Source of the DNA: Candidatus Thorarchaeota archaeon SMTZ1-83
GTDB lineage: Archaea > Asgardarchaeota > Thorarchaeia > Thorarchaeales > Thorarchaeaceae
Reading direction: 5' to 3'
DNA: 13,687 nt
Assembly (NCBI GenBank): GCA_001563325.1
Contig: LRSK01000206.1
Coordinates: 1-13,687, forward strand
Part shown: in pieces, positions 6,084-11,427 of the stretch
How positions within the stretch are numbered: the first letter of the stretch is position 1
Layout of the letters: every line of letters starts with the position of its first letter
The notes under the pieces: generated by a model
The model's input: only the letters and a program-made list of their open reading frames with translations
Databases searched by the model: none
What the model was told of the DNA's origin: nothing
Position numbers and translations under genes: made by a program

Positions 6084-6617
6084 ATTTGCCCACGATTGGC
6101 CAGTGATTGTCGCAGGGTCAATCAACCACCATGCACCCCTTTTGCCCTTGACTTCCCCTTTCTCGAACGAGAGTATTGGCTTACCGAGAATCTCTTTGGC
6201 ACGTTCGTTCAGCTTCACGATGCGAACATGAATGGTCTTACGTTTTTCCCGATCGTTGAGTAGGCTGTCAGCCAGCTCAGGCGTAGAGGCTCCTTGATAT
6301 TGAAGCAAGTAGGCCAGTATGTTTCTGTCAAGATCGTCACGACATACCTGAGAAGTTGTTACGTCATTCAGCCCAGCATAGAAGACACTTGTTGACCGTA
6401 TTTCCTCAAGATGTTCCACTCGAGCCTTGAGTTGCTCAACCTCTTGAGCAAGCTCGTGCACTATTGGAGGAATCTCTTGGTCGAGTTTCCAGAGGACTGC
6501 GTCTTTAATGAACTTCTTTCGACCTTTTTTCCCAGCTACCTTGTCGATTCTCTTCAGAATATCTCTGTCCAACCGGAGATGTATTCTCTCGACTCGATCA
6601 GGGCCTTTCTTGGTCAT
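6078..6617 (-). CDS. Predicted transcriptional regulator: ribbon-helix-helix plus coiled coil plus winged helix
   Basis: A 179-residue, probably DNA-binding protein. Residues about 10-46 (RIHLRLDRDILKRIDK... through KKFIKDAVLWKL) fit a ribbon-helix-helix: a short basic strand, then two helices. Residues about 50-73 (VHELAQEVEQLKARVEHLEE) form a heptad-like helix, likely a coiled coil. Residues about 95-167 look like a winged helix: LDRNILAYLLQYQGASTPELADSL, then a basic helix with IHVRIVKLNERAKE, then a wing ending in GKRGAWWLID. The ATG at 6617 is preceded by GGTG at suitable spacing. Its 3' end runs into the tRNA-Arg(CCG) promoter. It is divergent from the Lys/Glu-rich protein gene. The target is unknown; both domains are assigned by pattern only. 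Confidence 0.72.
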   Translation of the reverse strand: MTKKGPDRVERIHLRLDRDILKRIDKVAGKKGRKKFIKDAVLWKLDQEIPPIVHELAQEVEQLKARVEHLEEIRSTSVFYAGLNDVTTSQVCRDDLDRNILAYLLQYQGASTPELADSLLNDREKRKTIHVRIVKLNERAKEILGKPILSFEKGEVKGKRGAWWLIDPATITGQSWANL

Positions 6618-6722
6618 CCATCCTCACACCAGATTCCTGCTGGGTTGTGAATCTCTTGGTCTGAGAACAGTTCAAGGAGAAAAAGCCTTCTCTTCAAGAA
6701 CGAATGCCGTTACTCCGACACA

Positions 6723-6730
6723 GTTATAAC
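6723..6730 (+). promoter_or_regulatory. TATA box for the Lys/Glu-rich repeat protein gene
   Basis: GTTATAAC (palindromic) at 6723-6730 predicts a start near 6755, just before the GGTGA ribosome-binding site at 6764-6768 and the ATG at 6775. The other strand of this 157-bp divergent gap has a weaker CTTTTTC box near 6680-6686 that could serve the regulator gene. Confidence 0.5.
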
Positions 6731-6774
6731 AAGTTCCACAGGGAGCACGCTGAAGAACGCGACGGTGACAGTCC

Positions 6775-7236
6775 ATGGTTAACAAGGAGAAGGCTGTGAA
6801 ACGAGAGCTAGTCCGACTTAGAAGGACGCAGAACCCACAGCAAGTGGACTTTCGAAGAATGCGCAAGAAGCGTAAGGTGAGAGCCAAGCTCCGGGCGGAG
6901 AAGAGGAAGGTCGTTGTCGGACCGAAGGTCGAGAAGGAGAAGAAAGAAAAGAAGCGGAAGGCCAAGAAGCCCATAAAGAGGAAGGAACCAGAGTTAGAGT
7001 TCATCGAGGACGAACCGGAACTGGAGGTCATTGAAGACGAACCAGAGCTTGAAATCATTGAGGAAATCGATGAACCAGCGGTTGAAGAGAAGAAGAAGGC
7101 CAAGAAGCCAAAGAAGAAGAAGGAACCGGAATTGGAGGTCATTGAAGACGAACTGGATGACGATGCCATAGACGAAGAGCTCGCTGACCTCTATACTTAC
7201 GACGAAGACATTGATGAGGAAGAACTCGACAAGTAA
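6775..7236 (+). CDS. Highly charged, probably disordered protein with EPELExIED repeats
   Basis: A 153-residue protein of unknown function with no recognised domain, no cysteine and no membrane segment. Residues 1-70 are strongly basic (RMRKKRKVRAKLRAEKRK and similar), then acidic 9-residue repeats begin: EPELEFIED (71-79), EPELEVIED (80-88), EPELEIIEE (89-97). A second basic block KKAKKPKKKK (107-116) leads to a fourth copy EPELEVIED (117-125). The C-terminus (126-153) is very acidic. A larger unit, KKAKKPxKxK followed by EPELE, occurs twice (62-75 and 107-121). A GGTGA ribosome-binding site at 6764-6768 and a TATA box at 6723 support expression from this strand rather than the Ser/Phe-rich frame opposite. 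A basic N-terminus and acidic tail would suit nucleic-acid, ribosome or chaperone-like binding, but this is inference. Confidence 0.75.
   Translation: MVNKEKAVKRELVRLRRTQNPQQVDFRRMRKKRKVRAKLRAEKRKVVVGPKVEKEKKEKKRKAKKPIKRKEPELEFIEDEPELEVIEDEPELEIIEEIDEPAVEEKKKAKKPKKKKEPELEVIEDELDDDAIDEELADLYTYDEDIDEEELDK
6985..7149 (+). repeat. 27-bp coding repeats (three tandem, one separated)
   Basis: Three adjacent 27-bp units (6985-7011, 7012-7038, 7039-7065) and one at 7123-7149 encode EPELExIE(D/E). Third-position changes between copies (for example gaacca/gaaccg, gagtta/gaactg) show the protein repeat is kept while the DNA has drifted. Confidence 0.8.
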
Positions 7237-7294
7237 GATCGAGCGCCCCCCCACAACAAAGAATAAGGCGAGGGTAGACCAGAAGCTCAGTACA

Positions 7295-7329
7295 TGAGGA
7301 TCATCCCTTCCTTCATGGAAATATCCTCA
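7295..7329 (+). repeat. Nested inverted repeats just upstream of the NIF3-like gene
   Basis: TGAGGAT (7295-7301) pairs with ATCCTCA (7323-7329). Inside it TTCC (7308-7311) pairs with GGAA (7317-7320) around a 5-nt loop. The outer arm ends one base before the GGTGA ribosome-binding site at 7331-7335. A TATA-like AGAATAAG at 7259-7266 would place this in the mRNA leader. It could be a leader hairpin or an operator. Confidence 0.4.
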
Positions 7330-7340
7330 CGGTGATTCCT

Positions 7341-8168
7341 ATGACCACTCTGCTCGGAATCGTAAAGTATCTCGAGTCCATTGCACCTCCACGGCTAGTC
7401 TTCAAGGGGTTAGAGAGCCGGGTGGAGGTAGGCCCTCAGACAGAGAGCGAACAGGAAAAGACTACAATAAACAGGATTGTCATCGCGACATATCCTTCCG
7501 GACGCGTTGTAACGAAGGCATCACAAGACAAGGCCAATCTGCTGATCACACACAGACCGCTTTTCCCATTCGCCGTCGATAGAATCTCGGGCCTTGACCT
7601 GATCAGGATAAGATTGCTTAGTAAGAACTACATCTCAAGCTTGACCCTTGGTAGTCCCTGGATGTGCGCAAGAGACGGGCTGACAGATGCATTTGTGGAG
7701 CTGCTCGAGCTGAAGAGAGTTGGAGATTTCTCAGTAATGGGAGACCTAGAGGAAGTAGTTCCTGCGGGCAGACTGTGCCTCCCTCCGAGTGTTATGAATC
7801 ACTCCCGGTTTGCCAACTACTTGACAGAGAAAGTTGGAATTGAGTCAGTCACGTTCTCCGGTGACTTGGATGATGAGGTGAAACAGATTCTCGTCTTTCC
7901 GGGCAGCCATGTTGATGTCCCGGAGATTGTCGAAGCCAAGAATCTCGATGTAGTGTCTCTGGTCACTGGGGAGCTTTCTCCAGAAGTCAGACTCTTGGCT
8001 ATTGAAGAGGGAGTCAATATCTTTGAACTGGGGTCCTTTGTGACGGAGGAGCCAGGAATGAGAAGACTCAGACATCAATTCAGTCTGGAGTTTCCAGACT
8101 TGAAGGTGGAGTTTGTTGAGTCCATCACGCCCACAAAGTCGCTCTCGTACAAAAAGGAACGACACTGA
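7341..8168 (+). CDS. NIF3/YbgI-family fold protein with degenerate dinuclear metal site
   Basis: A 275-residue protein that aligns to the NIF3 (GTP cyclohydrolase 1 type 2-like) family across its length. Landmarks: ANLLITHRPLFPF (66-78) for the usual DLIITHHPLIF; SLTLGSPWMCARDGLTDAF (100-118) for SLYSAHTNLD...GGVNDAL; LVTGELSPE (208-216); and GSFVTEEPGM (231-240) for GHYxTE. Of the five usual ligands (His-His, Asp, His, Glu), H71 and E236 remain. The second His is R72, the Asp is C109 (the nearby HTxLD His is S105), and the GH His is S232. The frame is intact, so this is probably a maintained non-canonical member. The biochemical function of NIF3 proteins is uncertain even for canonical ones. 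The ATG at 7341 is preferred over the GTG at 7332, which is part of the GGTGA ribosome-binding site. It converges on the DUF89 gene with a 4-nt gap. Confidence 0.8.
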   Translation: MTTLLGIVKYLESIAPPRLVFKGLESRVEVGPQTESEQEKTTINRIVIATYPSGRVVTKASQDKANLLITHRPLFPFAVDRISGLDLIRIRLLSKNYISSLTLGSPWMCARDGLTDAFVELLELKRVGDFSVMGDLEEVVPAGRLCLPPSVMNHSRFANYLTEKVGIESVTFSGDLDDEVKQILVFPGSHVDVPEIVEAKNLDVVSLVTGELSPEVRLLAIEEGVNIFELGSFVTEEPGMRRLRHQFSLEFPDLKVEFVESITPTKSLSYKKERH

Positions 8169-8172
8169 CTCT

Positions 8173-9063
8173 CTATTCAATGCCTGGGTATCGAATCATC
8201 ACTACGTTCTTGTTGCGTTCACAACCAACGTGTTCTGCTACTGGTATACACTTAGTTCTGAAGATATGAACTGTGGGACAGTGTGGTTTGAATTCGGTCA
8301 ATGATTCGAAGTTGCCCATGCCCTTTGCTACAATCAGTTCTGCTGATAGGAAGACATCCTTGAACGACTCTGAGTTTCTCTCGAGGTTGACACCAATCGC
8401 TGCAGCACCTGTATCTATCACCTCGTCTGCGCATTGAGAGAGACCTACCTCCTCCGCATCTGTCATAGTGGCATCGTTGAGGACAGGTCCGCCCTTGACA
8501 ACAGCGATTACCTTTGGACCCAGACGCCTTATCTCGGAGATAAGAATCATGTCCAACACGATTTCGCCAGCATTGTCTGTCAGAAACAGGACTTCCTTGG
8601 AATTAAGACAGAGATGCATGAATTCTTCGACCTGGTCAAAGGCAAGATCTGATTCAACACGTTCTAGAATATGCCTTAGCTCGTCAAGAGTGAAATCGCG
8701 ACCAGATACGTCGAACTCAATAGCGTTCGCAGCAGCGGCGATCAGTGTGGCCCTCCTGAAGCGCATCTGTGGATCTACTACCTCCTCAACCAAATCCTTC
8801 AGGTCAGGGAGAATGCTGAGGGCCATAGCGTTTGATTCGCGTTTGAGACCCTCATACGGATCCCTTCCTGTCATTTTCTGAACCAGAAGGTCTCTATCAG
8901 TGCCTATATGGCTCGGAACCGACGCGGCATTGAAGTTCTTTCCCAGGAAGTCAAGCATTGCAGTAACTACTCTCATCTGCAAATCGGGGTCATCAGTAGC
9001 CAGTCGTATCTGATTGACCGCACGGTCAAGCAGGCAGTGAGCGCAGTGGAGTGTCACCTTCAT
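8173..9063 (-). CDS. DUF89 (ARMT1-like) damage-control phosphatase
   Basis: A 296-residue metal-dependent phosphatase of the DUF89 family, whose members remove phosphate from damaged or excess phosphometabolites. Visible: the N-terminal C7-x2-C10 pair (LHCAHCLLDRA) typical of archaeal and prokaryotic members; GRDPYEGLKRESN (66-78); the DNAGE core (D163, N164, E167) with a following Asp; GGPVLNDATMTDAEEVGL (191-208) containing N196, D197 and D202; and AKGMGNFESL (246-255). The motif set is complete, so it should be active; its substrate is unknown. The ATG at 9063 is used; no strong ribosome-binding site precedes it. It starts 61 nt after the triosephosphate isomerase stop on the same strand with no clear promoter between, so co-transcription is likely and a sugar- or triose-phosphate-related substrate is a reasonable guess. 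Confidence 0.9.
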   Translation of the reverse strand: MKVTLHCAHCLLDRAVNQIRLATDDPDLQMRVVTAMLDFLGKNFNAASVPSHIGTDRDLLVQKMTGRDPYEGLKRESNAMALSILPDLKDLVEEVVDPQMRFRRATLIAAAANAIEFDVSGRDFTLDELRHILERVESDLAFDQVEEFMHLCLNSKEVLFLTDNAGEIVLDMILISEIRRLGPKVIAVVKGGPVLNDATMTDAEEVGLSQCADEVIDTGAAAIGVNLERNSESFKDVFLSAELIVAKGMGNFESLTEFKPHCPTVHIFRTKCIPVAEHVGCERNKNVVMIRYPGIE

Positions 9064-9124
9064 GATAATTCGCCGACTCGGACGCCTCTAGCTTCAGTGA
9101 AAAATGAACCGGAAGGGCCACATA

Positions 9125-9808
9125 CTATTTTCTCAGTGGTTCGACCAGTCCCCTCAGCACATCTTCTGGCTTGTCAGACTTGGCCACTGCTGAGGCAAGA
9201 AGCACACCTTGTGAACCAAGCTTGACTGCTGATTCTACATCTTGACCAGTGCTGATACCCGCACCACAGAGGATTGTGACCTCTTTGTTGACAGCACGAA
9301 TGACATCGACAGTTCCAGTGATTACTTCAGGCCGCGACTGGGAAACAGAGATTCCTGTGCCAATGAGTTCCGGTGGCTCTACAGCAATCGCATTGGGATT
9401 GAGAGATGCCGCTGCCATGCTGACCAACGGGTTGTTGGTACATACAATCGTGTACAGTTGTAGACTCTCAGCCTTTCGAATGGCGGCCTCGATGTCAGCA
9501 AGTTGCATGCGGTGCTCTGAGTGATTAAGAAGGGTTCCGGAGCATCCTGCATCGACTATGGTTTCTCCAATGACGTGTCCTGTGAAACGCCCTGGTTCAC
9601 CAGGGTCCATATGTTGTGAGAAGACTGGTATATCCACTGCCCTGCTAACCCTATACAAATCAGGAACCTGTGGACAGGCAACGGTTGTGACACCATACTC
9701 CTTCGAGACTTTCTCACATATCTGTGCTAAGAGAACGGCCCTTTCACCTGTGGCCTGAGGATATGTCTTGAAGTTGATTGCAATGAACGGGAGTTCAATC
9801 TCTGCCAT
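9125..9808 (-). CDS. tpiA: Triosephosphate isomerase, archaeal type
   Basis: A 227-residue cytosolic (beta/alpha)8 enzyme interconverting dihydroxyacetone phosphate and glyceraldehyde 3-phosphate. It is shorter than the roughly 250-residue bacterial/eukaryotic form, as in archaea. Catalytic residues: N12 and K14 (INFKTY), H96 (NHSEHR), E144 (AVEPPELIGTG). The phosphate loop is CGAGIST (181-187). The ATG at 9808 is preferred over the ATG at 9817: GGG at 9818-9820 directly abuts the upstream ATG but is 9 nt from the second, and MAEIELPFIAINFKTY matches the usual archaeal N-terminus. It is followed by the DUF89 phosphatase. Its promoter is bracketed by a perfect direct repeat. Together with the FBP aldolase/phosphatase at 11428-12576 it covers the triose-to-hexose steps of gluconeogenesis. 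Confidence 0.95.
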   Translation of the reverse strand: MAEIELPFIAINFKTYPQATGERAVLLAQICEKVSKEYGVTTVACPQVPDLYRVSRAVDIPVFSQHMDPGEPGRFTGHVIGETIVDAGCSGTLLNHSEHRMQLADIEAAIRKAESLQLYTIVCTNNPLVSMAAASLNPNAIAVEPPELIGTGISVSQSRPEVITGTVDVIRAVNKEVTILCGAGISTGQDVESAVKLGSQGVLLASAVAKSDKPEDVLRGLVEPLRK

Positions 9809-9862
9809 GATATTCATCCCTGCACGAGCGCCTCCAAGTGCGGCTCTTGCACGGGACTCCGA

Positions 9863-9892
9863 GCTATGCTGGCTAATAAGTTGCTATGCTGG
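9863..9892 (-). promoter_or_regulatory. tpiA promoter: TATA box between two 10-bp direct repeats
   Basis: On the minus strand CCAGCATAGC occurs at 9883-9892 and again at 9863-9872. The 10 bp between them contain the TATA-like CTTATTAG (9873-9880). The period is exactly 20 bp, about two helical turns, so both copies lie on one face of the DNA around the TATA box. A start site near 9848 is predicted. Binding of a regulator that blocks or recruits TBP is inference. Confidence 0.55.
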
Positions 9893-9903
9893 AAATCGAC
9901 AAC

Positions 9904-10563
9904 TCACCGCGCTTGGCCAATGAGAAGCTTCAGAAGTGGTATCCGAGCGTAGCCGCGTCTATTCATGCTGGTGATATCTTTTCTAAGCTCAATCTTGACG
10001 AACTTGCCTGCATCTGGTTTCCGGTAGTCCCTAATGTAAATCCTTGAAAAATAGGCAAACGTTGCTGCCCTCAGTAGCTCTGCTACAGTATCATTTGCGA
10101 TTCGAATGTACACGTCCTCATCCGGTGCCGAGCCGGTGCCGTATTTGAACTCCCCATTAGCCTCCTTCGCCACATAGAACCGCTCGCCTTCAGCCATGAA
10201 CTCCAAGGAGAACTCATCAGGACCCTCTAATCCAGCTACTGCGGTGGGGTCTCCGAAGAGGTACTTGATGCGCTCAGTGAACTCTGAATGGTAAGGGAGA
10301 GTGGCGCCCCGATCTATAGGAGCGGCTTCTTCGGGCTCGGCCTCTACAGGTTCTACCTCAGGTTGTGTTTCCGGCTCCGGCTCCGCTTCTGGCTCAGGTT
10401 CATGTTCGACCTCAGGTTCTTCGGTCACAGGCTCTTCCAAGACTTCCGGATGTGCAGTTTCCTCGTGGACTGGTTCTTTTGCCGCCTCTCCAACTGGAGC
10501 CTCTTCAGCCGTCTTCTCTTCTGTTTCTTCTTCGCGCCCAAGAAGTTTCCTCAATCTTTCCAT
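9904..10563 (-). CDS. Protein with acidic EPE-rich linker and C-terminal domain resembling SCP2-like folds
   Basis: A 219-residue protein. Residues 1-10 (MERLRKLLGR) are a short basic amphipathic helix. Residues about 11-84 are a low-complexity Glu/Pro/Ala tract (EPEPEAEPEPETQPEVEPVE), surely disordered. Residues about 88-219 look folded: FTERIKYLFGDP, then strand-rich FSLEFMAEGERFYVAKEANGEFKYGTG, then DVYIRIANDTVAELLRAATF and a basic C-terminus ending LLKLLIGQAR. The pattern DVYIRIANDTVAELL is reminiscent of SCP2 sterol-carrier-like domains, but I am not confident. The ATG at 10563 is preferred; the frame stays open to a GTG at 10599 with no better ribosome-binding site. GGAG lies 12 nt upstream of the ATG, somewhat far. 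It lies downstream of the small ribbon-helix-helix gene, separated by 129 nt. Confidence 0.7.
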   Translation of the reverse strand: MERLRKLLGREEETEEKTAEEAPVGEAAKEPVHEETAHPEVLEEPVTEEPEVEHEPEPEAEPEPETQPEVEPVEAEPEEAAPIDRGATLPYHSEFTERIKYLFGDPTAVAGLEGPDEFSLEFMAEGERFYVAKEANGEFKYGTGSAPDEDVYIRIANDTVAELLRAATFAYFSRIYIRDYRKPDAGKFVKIELRKDITSMNRRGYARIPLLKLLIGQAR

Positions 10564-10692
10564 CTTAAACACGGTCTCCTGAAGTAGAATGAGCACCACT
10601 GCGGTTGGGTCTGCTCCAATCCTACTACATTGGTCGGCTTGAACTGACCCTAGTTTGCGTCGGTCATAGAAAAAGGTAATCTGATTGTACAG

Positions 10693-10923
10693 CTAGTGGG
10701 GAGGTTTAACCGCCGCGGACTGAGAAACCGCAGGGATATCCTGTAACTGGGCAACAAGAGGAATAGACTTCGCCTGGGTCCTATCGCCCCAGAGCTCATC
10801 TACAAGTAAGTCGCGAATTGCAATCCTTATCACTTCAGAGCGGTTGGGATACTTCAACTGCCCGATTAGCTTGTCTAGCCCTTCAACATAGGATTCAGGC
10901 AGGCATATAGTCACGACTTTCAT
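10693..10923 (-). CDS. Small ribbon-helix-helix (CopG/Arc/MetJ-type) transcriptional regulator
   Basis: A 76-residue DNA-binding protein. MKVVTICLPESYVEGLDKLI then YPNRSEVIRIAIRDLL is a classic ribbon-helix-helix: the N-terminal strand (residues 2-8) would lie in the major groove as a dimer, with the NRSE turn before the second helix. The tail (about 48-76) is Ala/Pro/Gln-rich and probably disordered. The ATG at 10923 is preferred over the ATG at 10947 because this family usually begins at the ribbon (MKVVTI) and GGTTGAT lies just upstream. A 20-bp inverted repeat 26 bp upstream could be its own operator. A T5 run at 10670-10674 (minus strand) lies about 20 nt after the stop and could end transcription. 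Confidence 0.82.
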   Translation of the reverse strand: MKVVTICLPESYVEGLDKLIGQLKYPNRSEVIRIAIRDLLVDELWGDRTQAKSIPLVAQLQDIPAVSQSAAVKPPH

Positions 10924-10948
10924 TATCAACCAGCAATCTTGGAGCAAA

Positions 10949-10968
10949 ACACGCTAAAGAAAGCGTGT
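10949..10968. promoter_or_regulatory. Inverted repeat upstream of the ribbon-helix-helix gene, candidate operator
   Basis: ACACGCT (10949-10955) and AGCGTGT (10962-10968) form perfect 7-bp arms around AAAGAA. It lies 26-45 bp upstream of the regulator's ATG, where TBP/TFB or the transcription start would sit. Ribbon-helix-helix dimers bind short symmetric sites and often repress their own gene; autoregulation here is inference. Confidence 0.5.
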
Positions 10969-11023
10969 CATTTCCAGATTGGCACAGGGGTATTATTCAC
11001 TTTGACGCGCATGAATCGTAGAG

Positions 11024-11032
11024 CTTATTTTT
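11024..11032 (+). promoter_or_regulatory. TATA-like box for the parvulin gene
   Basis: CTTATTTTT at 11024-11032 predicts a start near 11055 and a leader of about 30 nt before the ATG at 11084. Confidence 0.45.
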
Positions 11033-11083
11033 CTGGACAGTCGAACGGGAAACATACGTAATCTGATACAGATGGTGAAAACA

Positions 11084-11377
11084 ATGGGCAAGGGCGGCAA
11101 GGCAGGCAAGATACGAGCCAGTCACATACTGGTGAAGAAACACAGCCAAGCCCTCGAAATCATCAGTAGAATTCGAGAGGGAGAGGACTTCGCGTCAATG
11201 GCAAAGCAATCCAGCGACTGTCCATCTAGGAAGAAAGGAGGAGACCTTGGCTGGTTCGGCAGGGGTCAAATGGTGAAGGAGTTTGAGAACGCTGCCTTCT
11301 CACTCAGTATTGGTGCAATGACCACAAACCCAGTCAAGACGGAATTTGGCTACCATGTAATCAAGAGAACAGGATGA
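11084..11377 (+). CDS. Single-domain parvulin peptidyl-prolyl cis-trans isomerase (Pin1/Par14-like)
   Basis: A 97-residue cytosolic prolyl isomerase that speeds proline-limited folding. It has no signal peptide or membrane anchor. The N-terminus MGKGGKAGK is short, basic and Gly-rich, as in eukaryotic Par14. Active-site residues match Pin1: H14 (Pin1 H59), C46 (C113) in SDCPS, M63 and F67 (M130, F134) in GRGQMVKEFE, H91 (H157) in GYHVI. The loop that gives Pin1 its phosphate-binding Arg pair is absent (SHILVKKHSQ runs straight into ALEII), so phosphoserine specificity is not expected. The ATG at 11084 is preferred over 11072 because GGTGA at 11074-11078 is a perfect ribosome-binding site for the second ATG. 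It converges on the FBP aldolase/phosphatase gene with a 50-nt gap. Confidence 0.95.
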   Translation: MGKGGKAGKIRASHILVKKHSQALEIISRIREGEDFASMAKQSSDCPSRKKGGDLGWFGRGQMVKEFENAAFSLSIGAMTTNPVKTEFGYHVIKRTG

Positions 11378-11427
11378 GGACCGCCTGACTTCTGGGAAGT
11401 GAGGTACGGAACACTGTTCTCCCGCAG

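Noticed and set aside
5973..6263. Plus-strand open frame beginning MMAGPAGFEPAIPNSGG
   Set aside because: It is the reverse-complement translation of the tRNA-Arg(CCG) gene, a well-known false protein signature, and continues antisense into the regulator gene.
6985..7149. 27-bp repeats as a CRISPR array or mobile repeat
   Set aside because: Units are mostly directly adjacent, in frame, drifted at third positions and encode a protein repeat; there are no spacers.
6672..7169. Minus-strand frame rich in Ser and Phe opposite the Lys/Glu repeat protein
   Set aside because: Its composition is the mirror of Lys/Glu codons on the plus strand, whereas the plus-strand gene has a TATA box and GGTGA site.
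10301..10582. Plus-strand Ser/Gly-rich frame opposite the EPE-rich protein
   Set aside because: It is an antisense product of the Glu/Pro codon repeats; the minus frame continues into a non-repetitive folded domain and has an ATG with an upstream GGAG.
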